This document shows positions 45,157 to 55,724 of a stretch of 64,000 nt of DNA, piece after piece. The notes below the pieces were generated by a model. That model searched no databases. It saw only the letters and a program-made list of their open reading frames with translations, and was not told the origin of the DNA. Positions within the stretch are counted from its first letter, which is position 1. Each line of letters begins with the position of its first letter. Position numbers and translations under genes: made by a program. Origin of the DNA: Grimontia celer (GTDB lineage Bacteria; Pseudomonadota; Gammaproteobacteria; Enterobacterales; Vibrionaceae); the NCBI RefSeq assembly GCF_900055185.1, contig NZ_FIZX01000001.1, positions 434,001 through 498,000 of the forward strand, in the 5' to 3' direction.

Positions 45157-46080
45157 ATGTTTAGATTGATTTTGACTCGTACACTGGAAGCGATACCAAC
45201 ACTCTTGGTATTGATTACGATTTCCTTCTTTTTAATGCGTTTCGCGCCCGGAAATCCCTTTTCTTCGGAAAAAACATTGCCGCAAGAGGTAATGCAAAAT
45301 ATCAATGCCAAATACGGACTGGATAAGCCGTTGTTTGAGCAATACACCACCTATCTTGGCAACGTGGTACTGCGTGGTGACTTTGGTCCTTCTTTTAAAT
45401 ACAAAGACTATACCGTCAACGAACTGATCGCCTCTGCTCTGCCTGTTTCTGCAAAAGTAGGTTTTTATGCATTTATCGTGACCGTCATCATCGGGGTCAC
45501 TGTCGGCACCATCGCCGCCTTGCGGCAAAACAGTTGGGTGGACTACCTCATCATGTCCACGTCGATGTTTGGGGTTGTGTTGCCGTCTTTCGTTCTTGCC
45601 CCAGTATTGATTTATATCTTTTCCATCGGTCTGGGATGGCTCCCTGCAGGTGGTTGGAATGGCGGTGCAATCCAGTACATGATTCTGCCGATTGTTGCTA
45701 TGTCGTTCCTGTATATCGCAACGTTTGCCCGTATTACTCGTGGCAGCATGATTGAAACCTTGAACAGTAACTTTATCCGAACCGCGAAAGCGAAAGGCCT
45801 GAGCATGAGATACATCGTTATCAAGCATGCTCTGCGTCCAGCGCTCCTGCCGGTGGTCTCTTACATGGGACCTGCGTTTGTGGGCATCATCACTGGCTCG
45901 GTGGTTATCGAAACCATCTTTGGTTTGCCAGGGATCGGAAAACTGTTCGTTAACGCAGCGTTCAACCGTGATTACTCGCTGGTTTTGGGTGTCACCATCC
46001 TGATTGGTGCGCTGTTTATTATCTTCAACGCTATCGTCGATATTCTTCTGGCGTGGCTGGATCCGAAGATTCGTTATTGA
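45157..46080 (+). CDS. oppB: Oligopeptide ABC transporter permease OppB
   Basis: 307-aa inner-membrane permease with six TM helices. N-terminal MFRLILTRTLEAIPTLLVL anchor, LMRFAPGNPF, and the EAA coupling motif near the C-terminus (IRTAKAKGLSMRYIVIKHALRPALLPV). It forms a heterodimer with OppC. It is 72 bp after oppA across the attenuator. Confidence 0.96.
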   Translation: MFRLILTRTLEAIPTLLVLITISFFLMRFAPGNPFSSEKTLPQEVMQNINAKYGLDKPLFEQYTTYLGNVVLRGDFGPSFKYKDYTVNELIASALPVSAKVGFYAFIVTVIIGVTVGTIAALRQNSWVDYLIMSTSMFGVVLPSFVLAPVLIYIFSIGLGWLPAGGWNGGAIQYMILPIVAMSFLYIATFARITRGSMIETLNSNFIRTAKAKGLSMRYIVIKHALRPALLPVVSYMGPAFVGIITGSVVIETIFGLPGIGKLFVNAAFNRDYSLVLGVTILIGALFIIFNAIVDILLAWLDPKIRY

Positions 46081-46090
46081 GGTTTGAATC

Positions 46091-47005
46091 ATGATTTTAA
46101 AAAGAGAAGAAAATAACGAAGCTATCGAAAATTTCTCGGCGAAGCTGGAAGTAGAAGGCCGGAGTCTTTGGCAAGATGCGCGTATCCGATTCATGCGCAA
46201 TAAAGCAGCAATGACCAGTCTGTTCATCCTTATGTGTATCACGGCGTGGGTCCTGATTGGCCCAATGTTTGCGACATATACTTTCGACGATACCGATTGG
46301 TATGCGATGCACGCAGCACCGTCTTTCGGCGAAGAAGGCCATGTTTTTGGTACTGATGCGCTGGGTCGTGACATCTATGTCCGTACGCTGGTTGGTGGCC
46401 AAATCTCACTGATGGTTGGCCTGATGGGGGCCTTGGTAGCTGTTGTGATCGGCACTATCTATGGTGCTACTTCAGGCTACATTGGTGGTCGTACTGACCG
46501 CGTGATGATGCGTATTCTGGAAATTCTGAATGCGATTCCGTTCATGTTCTTGGTTATCGTATTGGTGACCTTCTTTGGCCGTAACATCTTCCTGATTTTC
46601 GTGGCTATCGGTGCCATTGCCTGGCTGGATATGGCGCGCATCGTACGTGGCCAGACTCTCAGTTTACGTAACAAAGAATTTATTGAAGCGGCACACGTAT
46701 GTGGTGTCAGCACCAAGAATATTATCCTCCGTCATATCGTACCGAACGTGCTGGGTATCGTAGCGGTTTACTCAACCCTGCTTATCCCAACCATGATTCT
46801 GATCGAGTCATTCCTGAGCTTCTTGGGCCTGGGTGTTCAAGAGCCAATGACGAGCTGGGGCGCGCTGCTACAGGAAGGTTCCCAAACCATGGAACTGGCA
46901 ATCTGGCAGTTGGCTTTCCCAACGCTGTTTATGGTCACCACACTGCTTTGCTTTAACTATGTGGGTGATGGTCTGCGTGACGCGCTGGATCCGAAGGATC
47001 GATAA
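46091..47005 (+). CDS. oppC: Oligopeptide ABC transporter permease OppC
   Basis: 304-aa permease paired with OppB. N-terminal cytoplasmic segment, OppC_N region, HVFGTDALGRDIYVRTLVGGQISL and the EAA loop (IEAAHVCGVSTKNIILRHIVPNV). Ten bases after oppB. Confidence 0.96.
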   Translation: MILKREENNEAIENFSAKLEVEGRSLWQDARIRFMRNKAAMTSLFILMCITAWVLIGPMFATYTFDDTDWYAMHAAPSFGEEGHVFGTDALGRDIYVRTLVGGQISLMVGLMGALVAVVIGTIYGATSGYIGGRTDRVMMRILEILNAIPFMFLVIVLVTFFGRNIFLIFVAIGAIAWLDMARIVRGQTLSLRNKEFIEAAHVCGVSTKNIILRHIVPNVLGIVAVYSTLLIPTMILIESFLSFLGLGVQEPMTSWGALLQEGSQTMELAIWQLAFPTLFMVTTLLCFNYVGDGLRDALDPKDR

Positions 47006-47014
47006 GGAGGAAGT

Positions 47015-47980
47015 ATGAGCCTGTTAGATGTAAAAGATCTGCGCGTAGAGTTTAAAACCCAGGATGGGTCTGTCACCGCAGTTAACGACCTGAACTTCTC
47101 ACTCGACCGTGGCGAAACGCTGGGTATCGTCGGTGAGTCGGGTTCAGGTAAAAGTCAGACCGTGTTCTCTATCATGGGTCTGCTGGCGAAAAACGGCGTT
47201 GTTTCCGGCAGCGCAAAATTTGAAGGCAACGAGATCCTAAACCTTCCAGAGAAGGAACTGAATAAAATCCGCGCGGAACAAATCGCGATGATTTTCCAGG
47301 ATCCAATGACCTCATTGAACCCGTTTATGAAAGTCAGCGATCAGCTGATGGAAGTACTCATGCTGCACAAAGGCATGGGAAAAGCGGAAGCATTCGAAGA
47401 GTCTGTTCGCATGCTGGAAGCGGTGAAAATTCCTGAAGCGCGTAAGCGTATCACCATGTACCCGCATGAATTCTCAGGCGGTATGCGTCAGCGTGTGATG
47501 ATTGCGATGGCGCTGCTTTGCCGACCAAAACTGCTGATTGCTGATGAACCAACTACAGCCCTTGATGTGACCGTACAGGCGCAGATCATGGAGCTGTTGA
47601 ACGAGCTGAAATCAGAATTCAATACTGCAATCATCATGATCACCCACGATCTGGGCGTAGTCGCCGGCTCTTGTGACAAAGTGCTGGTCATGTACGCGGG
47701 CCGTACCATGGAATACGGTAAGGTCGATGAGATTTTTTACAAACCAAGCCACCCATACACAGAAGGACTATTAAAGGCGATTCCACGTCTGGATACGGAA
47801 GGTGAAATTCTACCGACCATCCCGGGCAACCCGCCAAACCTTCTGAAACTGCCACCGGGCTGTCCGTATCAGGACCGCTGCCATCGCGTTGGTGACCGCT
47901 GTAAGAGCGAATCGCCTATCCTGACGCCTTTTGCTGATGGACGTCTGCGCGCATGTTTTTCTGATCAGGAGGCTTGGTAA
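47015..47980 (+). CDS. oppD: Oligopeptide ABC transporter ATPase OppD
   Basis: 321-aa nucleotide-binding subunit. Walker A GESGSGKS (about 39-46), signature FSGGMRQRV, Walker B LLIADEPTTALDV, and the C-terminal oligopeptide-type Cys motif (CPYQDRCHRVGDRC) that in relatives binds an Fe-S cluster. GGAGG lies six bases upstream of the start. Confidence 0.97.
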   Translation: MSLLDVKDLRVEFKTQDGSVTAVNDLNFSLDRGETLGIVGESGSGKSQTVFSIMGLLAKNGVVSGSAKFEGNEILNLPEKELNKIRAEQIAMIFQDPMTSLNPFMKVSDQLMEVLMLHKGMGKAEAFEESVRMLEAVKIPEARKRITMYPHEFSGGMRQRVMIAMALLCRPKLLIADEPTTALDVTVQAQIMELLNELKSEFNTAIIMITHDLGVVAGSCDKVLVMYAGRTMEYGKVDEIFYKPSHPYTEGLLKAIPRLDTEGEILPTIPGNPPNLLKLPPGCPYQDRCHRVGDRCKSESPILTPFADGRLRACFSDQEAW

Positions 47981-48975
47981 TGGGTGTAATGGATAAGAAA
48001 CTGCTACTGGATATTGAAGACCTGAAAGTGCACTTCAATATTGCGTCCAAGTCAGTATGGCCTTGGGCAAAGCCAACGGCTCTGAAAGCCGTTGATGGCG
48101 TAGACATCAAGCTATATGAGGGTGAAACCTTAGGTGTCGTGGGCGAATCAGGCTGTGGTAAGTCCACATTTGCCCGTGCTGTGATTGGCTTGGTGCAGGC
48201 AACCGAAGGTCAGGTTGTCTGGCTGGGTCAGGATCTGACTAAGTTGGAAGGGAACGCTTTGCGTGAGAAGCGCAAAGAAATCCAGATGATTTTCCAGGAT
48301 CCTCTGGCATCCTTGAACCCACGTATGACGGTGGGTGACATCATCGCTGAGCCGCTGAAAACCTTCTATCCAGAACTGTCTAAGGATGAAGTGAAACAGC
48401 AGGTGCAGGCAATGATGACCCGTGTTGGCTTACTGCCGAACGTGATTAACCGCTACCCGCACGAGTTCTCGGGCGGTCAGTGTCAGCGTATCGGTATTGC
48501 ACGCGCGCTTATCCTGAAACCCAAACTGGTGATCTGTGACGAGCCGGTTTCTGCACTGGACGTGTCGATTCAGGCGCAGGTAGTGAATTTGCTGAAAGAG
48601 CTGCAAAAAGAAATGGGCCTGAGCCTGATCTTTATTGCGCACGACCTTTCGGTAGTGAAGCACATCTCTGATCGCGTTCTGGTGATGTATCTGGGTAACG
48701 CTGTGGAACTCGCTGAAGGTAATGCGCTGTTCGACAACCCGCAGCACCCATATACTAAAGCCTTGATGTCTGCGGTTCCCGTGCCGGATCCTGTGAAAGA
48801 GCGGAACAAAGAAATTCAGTTGTTGGAAGGTGAGCTGCCTTCGCCGATGAACCCGCCTTCGGGTTGTGTATTCCGTACCCGTTGTCCTCAAGCGACAGAT
48901 GCGTGCGCACAGACTAAGCCAAGGCTGGCAGGAACTGACCACCATTCCGTGTCCTGTCTGCAGGTTCATCTTTAA
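47980..48975 (+). CDS. oppF: Oligopeptide ABC transporter ATPase OppF
   Basis: 331-aa partner of OppD. Walker A GESGCGKS, signature FSGGQCQRI, Walker B LVICDEPVSALDV and the same C-terminal Cys motif (CVFRTRCPQATDAC). The start ATG shares one base with the oppD stop (TAATG) and follows AGGAGG; a TTG six bases earlier is not used. Last gene of oppABCDF, with a strong terminator after it. Confidence 0.96.
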   Translation: MGVMDKKLLLDIEDLKVHFNIASKSVWPWAKPTALKAVDGVDIKLYEGETLGVVGESGCGKSTFARAVIGLVQATEGQVVWLGQDLTKLEGNALREKRKEIQMIFQDPLASLNPRMTVGDIIAEPLKTFYPELSKDEVKQQVQAMMTRVGLLPNVINRYPHEFSGGQCQRIGIARALILKPKLVICDEPVSALDVSIQAQVVNLLKELQKEMGLSLIFIAHDLSVVKHISDRVLVMYLGNAVELAEGNALFDNPQHPYTKALMSAVPVPDPVKERNKEIQLLEGELPSPMNPPSGCVFRTRCPQATDACAQTKPRLAGTDHHSVSCLQVHL

Positions 48976-48990
48976 CAGATACTCAATACG

Positions 48991-49019
48991 AAAAAGCCTT
49001 CCAAACGGAAGGCTTTTTT
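48991..49019. terminator. Bidirectional terminator opp / roxA
   Basis: AAAAAGCCTTCC, AAAC loop, GGAAGGCTTTTTT, between the convergent oppF and roxA. Confidence 0.93.
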
Positions 49020-49038
49020 ATTTCGAAATTTCAGTGCA

Positions 49039-50172
49039 TTACGCTTGCGGGTACCACAAGCCCTGATTGCAGAAATCAAGCAATAGTGCCAAAAGGGCAG
49101 GGTTGTTAGCAATTGCACCCAAATCTTCGCCCGAGAAGTATTCCATATCACAGAAGACCTTCGCCGCAGCTTCACAACCTTCTGGCAGTTCAATAGTTTC
49201 TCCGTTGATGAAAACCAGTGAAGGGTTGTTTTCGTGGTACAGCGCTTTAAGACCAGACACTTTTTCCAGATATAAACCGTCTTCCATAAACTGTTGAAGC
49301 TCATCAGATTGCCATGGTGGATCCGCTGGCATGATGTCTAGCTCATGGCGAGACTGGCTTAGTTGCTCACCCATCCATCGCGCTTTAGCGTCTTCATCGT
49401 TGATCAGCTTCATCAGCATGTCGTTCAGCGCATTGTATTCTGCTGTTGGGATCATGCCGTGCTCATCACGGGTTTGAATATTTGGATCGTAGAAGTGCTT
49501 GTCACCCAATTCGTTGGTCAGCACGAAATCTGCAAAGCCGTTAAGAAGCTCTTGCTTCTTCGGTGAGCGATAACCTACTGAATAGCTGAGTGACACTTCA
49601 ATAGTATTGCCTTCATGCGGGAAGCCCGGCGGAATATACAGGATGTCACCTGGCTCAAGGATCTCGTCGATAATGGGGTCGAAGCCTTCAATCTGACGGA
49701 GGCCAGTATTGTGATTGGCATCTTTGTATTCGCCTTTATCACCGACACGCCAGCGACGCTTACCCATGCCCTGACAGATAAACACGTCATATTGGTCAAT
49801 GTGCGGACCCACGCCGCCTTCCGGCATAGACAGACAAACCATCACATCATCGAACAGCCAGTTCGGTAGACCACGGAAAGGTTCGGATAACGCGCGCGGT
49901 CCCGGGTGCCAATGGTTGGCAGCCTGAACAATCAGCTGGGAGTGCGTGTCTGGGAAGCTTTCAAAGCTCTCAAATGGCCCATGTTGAACTTCCCAGTTAC
50001 CATCCAGGTTGGACACAAAACGGGAATCGATTTCTTCTTCCATCGCCAGACCCGCCACTTCATCCGGGCTGATAGGGTCTTCAAAATCGATGAAGCCGTT
50101 TTTAATCACAACAGGCTCTTTGTGCCAGAAGCGAGTAAGGAAATCGTTCAGATCAAAATTTAACTGATACAT
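49039..50172 (-). CDS. roxA: Ribosomal protein uL16 arginine 3-hydroxylase
   Basis: Fe(II)/2-oxoglutarate JmjC-type oxygenase (YcfD/RoxA) that hydroxylates an Arg of ribosomal protein L16; 377 aa. Iron ligands H124 and D126 in GPHIDQYDVF and H186 in GFPHEG match E. coli H125, D127 and H187. N-terminal WHKEPVVIKNGF and the C-terminal winged-helix dimerisation part are present. I start at 50172 (MYQLNFDLNDFL, like the family); an upstream Met at 50217 is less likely. The ribosome site is weak. Convergent with oppF. Confidence 0.95.
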   Translation of the reverse strand: MYQLNFDLNDFLTRFWHKEPVVIKNGFIDFEDPISPDEVAGLAMEEEIDSRFVSNLDGNWEVQHGPFESFESFPDTHSQLIVQAANHWHPGPRALSEPFRGLPNWLFDDVMVCLSMPEGGVGPHIDQYDVFICQGMGKRRWRVGDKGEYKDANHNTGLRQIEGFDPIIDEILEPGDILYIPPGFPHEGNTIEVSLSYSVGYRSPKKQELLNGFADFVLTNELGDKHFYDPNIQTRDEHGMIPTAEYNALNDMLMKLINDEDAKARWMGEQLSQSRHELDIMPADPPWQSDELQQFMEDGLYLEKVSGLKALYHENNPSLVFINGETIELPEGCEAAAKVFCDMEYFSGEDLGAIANNPALLALLLDFCNQGLWYPQA

Positions 50173-50208
50173 AGTGGGATTGCTGTTTCTTGGGATTGGG
50201 GGAGAGTA

Positions 50209-50257
50209 TATACCCAAACAACCTGAATACGAGCATCTTCAGGTTTGTTTGGGTATA
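50209..50257. repeat. REP-like palindrome TATACCCAAACAA...
   Basis: Arms TATACCCAAACAA(C)CTGAA and TTCAGG(T)TTGTTTGGGTATA with one bulged base and a 10-base loop; 49 bp. The form TATACCCAAnnAA...TTnnTTGGGTATA is, from memory, a frequent dispersed palindrome of Vibrionaceae. It is only 37 bp upstream of roxA, and between roxA and the purB terminator. Confidence 0.8.
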
Positions 50258-50270
50258 AACGAGGTGCATT

Positions 50271-50303
50271 AAAAAAGCCCGAACACTGGCGTATTCGGGC
50301 TTT
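50271..50303 (-). terminator. Terminator of the mnmA-hflD-purB operon
   Basis: Minus strand GCCCGAA, ten-base loop, TTCGGGC, then TTTTTT, 18 bp after the purB stop. Confidence 0.9.
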
Positions 50304-50320
50304 CAGACTGAATTGCTAAA

Positions 50321-51706
<1,386 letters not shown>

Positions 51707-51713
51707 TTAAATA

Positions 51714-52334
51714 TTACGAATTTCTGGCTAGGATGATTTTGGCTTGCTCGATCATTTGCTTGCGGCCAAAGATAAGATGGCGACGTTTGCCACCTACCTG
51801 ACGCCAAAGCACAGCGCCACGGATACCTGAAAGCAACAGGGCGCGTACTTTGTGTTGTACGCCAGTTTGTTGCAGTTGGGCAGGGTTACCGGTTACCTGA
51901 ATACGTGGGCCTAGAGGGCTGATGGTGTCGAGGTAAATACTGGCAAGGTTGCTGATCATTTGATCATCGAGCAGTTCAAAGTGTTGGACCTGACGCTGGA
52001 CAGTTTCGATACGATCCGAAAGTTGCGCAAGGCTGTCACGGCGACCGGACAGCTTGCGTTCCAACGCGAGGATATTGATCAGATAACGGGTAAGCTCACT
52101 GCCACCCGGACTGTTATCTAATTCATTAATCAGTGTGTTCAAACCAATGGTGAGGTTTTCTTCATTGCCGAAAACCTCCAAAGTTGAAGACGGATTCGTG
52201 AGGATAATACTGTTCAAGCTGGCACTTAGAGCGTCGTAATCACAACTTCCCTTGCGTGCAATTTCCTGAACCAGTTTGACGGATTGACAGATACCTGCGA
52301 ACGCGATGGTACGATCAAACAAAGTATTAGCCAC
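51714..52334 (-). CDS. hflD: High frequency lysogenization protein HflD
   Basis: 206-aa helical protein. In E. coli it influences lambda lysogeny through CII and is peripheral to the membrane; its cell function is unclear. The GTG at 52334 gives (M)[28 protein letters not shown], matching the family start; the longer frame to 52391 overlaps mnmA and is rejected. GGAG overlaps the mnmA stop, 13 bp upstream. Conserved between mnmA and purB in most gammaproteobacteria. Confidence 0.95.
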   Translation of the reverse strand: MANTLFDRTIAFAGICQSVKLVQEIARKGSCDYDALSASLNSIILTNPSSTLEVFGNEENLTIGLNTLINELDNSPGGSELTRYLINILALERKLSGRRDSLAQLSDRIETVQRQVQHFELLDDQMISNLASIYLDTISPLGPRIQVTGNPAQLQQTGVQHKVRALLLSGIRGAVLWRQVGGKRRHLIFGRKQMIEQAKIILARNS

Positions 52335-52347
52335 AGATGAGTGCTCC

Positions 52348-53460
52348 TTAAATACGCTGTTCGATGATGCCGCCACCCAGGCAAACATCACCGCTATAGA
52401 ATACCGCTGATTGACCAGGAGTCACCGCTGATTGCGGTTCATCAAAAATCACTTTGATCTGGTCACCATCAATGGGTTCGATGGTACATGATATGTCTTG
52501 TTGGCGGTATCGCGTTTTTACGGTGCACTTCAATGGTTCGGTAATCGTTTCACGATCTACCCAGTGTAATTGACCTGCCACCAAGCCTTTTGAGAATAGG
52601 CGAGGGTGGTCGTGACCCTGAGCAACAATAAGTACGTTGCGTTCAACGTCTTTATCAACCACATACCAAGGTGCTTCATTGCCGTTGCCACCTTTTTGGC
52701 CACCGATGTGAAGACCTTTGCGCTGACCCAAAGTGTGGTACATCAGACCTTGGTGTTCACCAATTTCGTCGCCATCAACGGTTTCAATGATGCCTGGCTG
52801 CGCTGGCAGGTACTTCGACAGAAAGTCAGTGAACTTGCGCTCACCGATAAAGCAGATGCCCGTCGAATCTTTCTTTTTCGCCGTAATCAAATCCTGCTCT
52901 TCAGCAATGCGTCGAACTTCTGGCTTTTCCAAATCGCCAACTGGGAACAGGCTGCGTGCAACCTGATCGTGGCTAAGTGTGTATAGGAAATAGCTTTGGT
53001 CTTTGTTGCTATCCAGACCACGAAGCATTTGTGCTTTTTCACCTTCCTGAGTCGGGAAAGTGCGGCGCACGTAGTGGCCCATCGCAATGTAGTCAGCTTC
53101 CAGCACTTCATCGGCAAACTCTAGGAAAGCTTTGAATTTAATTTCTTTGTTGCACAGGATATCTGGGTTCGGTGTACGACCTGCTTTATATTCGGTCAGG
53201 AAGTGCTCGAACACGTTGTCCCAGTACTCTGCGGCGAAGTTGATGGTGTGCAGGGTAATCCCCAGCTTGTCACACACGGCCTGCGCATCGGCCAGATCTT
53301 CCGCTGCCGAACAGTACTCGTCGTTATCGTCTTCTTCCCAGTTTTTCATGAAAAGGCCTTCTACCTGATAGCCTTGTTGCTTCAGTAGGTAGGCGGACAC
53401 TGAGGAGTCGACGCCGCCGGACATACCGACAATAACTTTTTTGCTGCTGTTATCTGACAT
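52348..53460 (-). CDS. mnmA: tRNA-specific 2-thiouridylase MnmA
   Basis: 370-aa enzyme that 2-thiolates U34 of tRNA Lys, Glu and Gln. PP-loop GMSGGVDSS (12-20), first catalytic Cys in [12 protein letters not shown] and second in [10 protein letters not shown], and the C-terminal tRNA-binding beta barrel. First gene of the mnmA-hflD-purB operon. Confidence 0.98.
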   Translation of the reverse strand: MSDNSSKKVIVGMSGGVDSSVSAYLLKQQGYQVEGLFMKNWEEDDNDEYCSAAEDLADAQAVCDKLGITLHTINFAAEYWDNVFEHFLTEYKAGRTPNPDILCNKEIKFKAFLEFADEVLEADYIAMGHYVRRTFPTQEGEKAQMLRGLDSNKDQSYFLYTLSHDQVARSLFPVGDLEKPEVRRIAEEQDLITAKKKDSTGICFIGERKFTDFLSKYLPAQPGIIETVDGDEIGEHQGLMYHTLGQRKGLHIGGQKGGNGNEAPWYVVDKDVERNVLIVAQGHDHPRLFSKGLVAGQLHWVDRETITEPLKCTVKTRYRQQDISCTIEPIDGDQIKVIFDEPQSAVTPGQSAVFYSGDVCLGGGIIEQRI

Positions 53461-53544
53461 GACGAAATTTCTAGCTCCAATAAAATCGGGGGCAGAGTTT
53501 AACAGAAACCTTTACGCGGTTACAGATGAGATGTGAGTCACAAT

Positions 53545-54204
53545 TTAATTGCGTGTAGGCGGTGGCACTTCACGCCATTCACCGGGTTGCAAGTCATCGA
53601 CGGTCCAGTCGCCCATTTTGTATCTCACCAGACGCAACGTGGGGTGACCTACTGCAGCGGTCATGCGACGAACCTGTCTGTTACGGCCTTCTGTCAGCGT
53701 GATTGCTAACCAGGTTGTTGGCACGGAAGGGCGATGGCGAATAGGTGGATTGCGATCCCAAATAGTAGGTTCAACCATTACCTCCACGCCTGCTGGCAGT
53801 GTCCAGCCGTCATTGAGTTCCACACCATCACGAAGTGCGTTCAAGGATTCTTCAGAGGGTTCGCCTTCAACCTGCACCCAGTAGATTTTTGCGGACTTGG
53901 ATTGAGGTTGGGTAAGACGTGCCTGCAAAATACCATCGTTGGTCAAAACCAGAAGTCCTTCACTATCTTTATCAAGACGTCCGGCAGGATATACCTCTTT
54001 CACAGGAATGAAGTCTGCCAGAGTGGAATCGCCTGGCTCACCGGTGAACTGTGTCAGGGTGTTGAAAGGTTTATTGAATAGAATGACTTTCGTCGGACCT
54101 TTCGGACGCGAAGGTTTGTCAGTACGTCGGCGTGAAGTGCGTCGGAAATTCGGCTTTGAAGACGGCGTCTTCGCGCCTCTTTTAGGGGTAGTTTTAAACG
54201 TCAT
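53545..54204 (-). CDS. rluE: 23S rRNA pseudouridine synthase RluE
   Basis: 219-aa RsuA-family synthase without an S4 domain. A basic Arg/Lys/Pro-rich N-terminal tail of about 36 residues precedes [15 protein letters not shown], the catalytic Asp in [15 protein letters not shown], and the GRNRQVRRM motif. The domain layout and family resemblance to RluE (Psi2457) support the symbol. Upstream is a 223-bp gap to the divergent icd. Confidence 0.92.
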   Translation of the reverse strand: MTFKTTPKRGAKTPSSKPNFRRTSRRRTDKPSRPKGPTKVILFNKPFNTLTQFTGEPGDSTLADFIPVKEVYPAGRLDKDSEGLLVLTNDGILQARLTQPQSKSAKIYWVQVEGEPSEESLNALRDGVELNDGWTLPAGVEVMVEPTIWDRNPPIRHRPSVPTTWLAITLTEGRNRQVRRMTAAVGHPTLRLVRYKMGDWTVDDLQPGEWREVPPPTRN

Positions 54205-54427
54205 TGAGTCGTGTCAATCGGGTCGGGTAACAAATGAGACCTTGGTATTATACATGGAATTATGTGATTGGCGTGTTGCGGGAATTACAGTATTCTTTTG
54301 CCCGCATGTTATACCAGACAGAACAATTAACTGACGTGCTACAAGGCGAAGTTAACGTGTCGCAGTGCGACAGAAAATTGTTCTGTTTGGTCAGCGCAAA
54401 ATAACAAATGGACGCTAGGAGAATTAA

Positions 54428-55675
54428 ATGGAAAGTAAAGTAGTCGTACCAGCTGGTGAGAAAATTGCGGTAGAAAACGGCAAGCTGGTCGTTCCTAACA
54501 ACCCAGTTATCCCTTACATCGAAGGTGATGGCATTGGTGTTGACGTTAGTCCTGCAATGCTCAAAGTTGTGGATGCGGCAGTAGAAAAAGCTTATGGCGG
54601 TGACCGTAAGATCTCCTGGATGGAAATCTACACTGGTGAGAAGTCGACTCAAGTCTACGGTGAAGACCAATGGCTGCCGACGGAAACACTGGATTTTATT
54701 CGTGAATACAAAGTTGCTATTAAAGGCCCTCTGACTACCCCTGTTGGCGGTGGTATCCGTTCTTTGAACGTTGCACTGCGTCAGGAACTGGATCTGTACA
54801 TCTGTGCTCGTCCAGTACGTTACTTCGATGGCGTGCCAAGCCCTCTGAAACAGCCTGAACTGACTGACATGGTTATCTACCGTGAAAACTCGGAAGATAT
54901 CTATGCGGGTGTTGAGTTTAAAGCTGGCACTGCAGAAGCAGACAAAGTCATCAAATTCCTTAAAGAAGAAATGGGTGCAACGAAAATCCGTTTCGACGAG
55001 GAGTGTGGTATTGGTATCAAGCCAGTATCTGAAGAAGGTACTAAGCGTCTGGTTCGTGCTGCTATCCAGTACACTATCGACAACGAGCGTGACTCGATGA
55101 CTCTGGTGCACAAAGGTAACATCATGAAGTTTACCGAAGGTGCATTCAAAGACTGGGGTTACGAAGTAGCGAAAGAAGAATTCGGTGCTGAGCTGCTGGA
55201 CGGTGGTCCATGGATGACTCTGAAAAACCCTAACACGGGCAAAGAGATCATCATCAAAGACGTTATCGCAGACGCATTCCTGCAGCAAATCCTGCTTCGC
55301 CCAGCGGAGTACGATGTGATTGCAACCATGAACCTGAACGGTGACTACGTATCAGATGCGCTTGCTGCACAAGTTGGTGGTATTGGTATTGCCCCTGGTG
55401 CAAACATCGGCGACGGTATTGCACTGTTCGAAGCAACTCACGGTACCGCACCTAAGTACGCGGGTCAGGACAAAGTGAACCCAGGCTCACTGATCCTGTC
55501 TGCTGAAATGATGCTGCGTCACATGGGTTGGACTGAAGCAGCTGACCTGATCATCAGCTCAATGGAAAAAGCGATCAGCAACAAGACTGTGACCTATGAC
55601 TTTGAGCGTCTGATGGACGGTGCAACTCTGCGTAAGTGTTCTGAGTTCGCACAAGACATGATTGACCAAATGTAA
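54428..55675 (+). CDS. icd: Isocitrate dehydrogenase (NADP+)
   Basis: 415-aa homodimeric TCA-cycle enzyme. The substrate loop [15 protein letters not shown] contains S112, the equivalent of E. coli S113 phosphorylated by AceK. The NADP-binding segment [20 protein letters not shown] and catalytic Tyr/Lys region ([12 protein letters not shown]) are conserved. GGAG lies seven bases upstream of the ATG. Divergent from rluE, single gene, with its own terminator. Confidence 0.98.
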   Translation: MESKVVVPAGEKIAVENGKLVVPNNPVIPYIEGDGIGVDVSPAMLKVVDAAVEKAYGGDRKISWMEIYTGEKSTQVYGEDQWLPTETLDFIREYKVAIKGPLTTPVGGGIRSLNVALRQELDLYICARPVRYFDGVPSPLKQPELTDMVIYRENSEDIYAGVEFKAGTAEADKVIKFLKEEMGATKIRFDEECGIGIKPVSEEGTKRLVRAAIQYTIDNERDSMTLVHKGNIMKFTEGAFKDWGYEVAKEEFGAELLDGGPWMTLKNPNTGKEIIIKDVIADAFLQQILLRPAEYDVIATMNLNGDYVSDALAAQVGGIGIAPGANIGDGIALFEATHGTAPKYAGQDKVNPGSLILSAEMMLRHMGWTEAADLIISSMEKAISNKTVTYDFERLMDGATLRKCSEFAQDMIDQM

Positions 55676-55692
55676 TTTGGCTTTCAATGCTG

Positions 55693-55720
55693 AAAAAACC
55701 CGGCCAAAGCCGGGTTTTTT
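55693..55720. terminator. Bidirectional terminator icd / peroxidase
   Basis: AAAAAACCCGGC, CAAA loop, GCCGGGTTTTTT, between convergent icd and the di-heme peroxidase. Confidence 0.94.
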
Positions 55721-55724
55721 GTTT

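Noticed and set aside
45232..46374. 380-codon minus-strand frame across oppB-oppC
   Set aside because: Spans two real genes on the other strand, highly charged His/Arg-rich product, no ribosome site.
54260..55288. 342-codon minus-strand frame opposite icd
   Set aside because: Shadow of icd codon usage; Phe/Thr/Cys-rich nonsense product.
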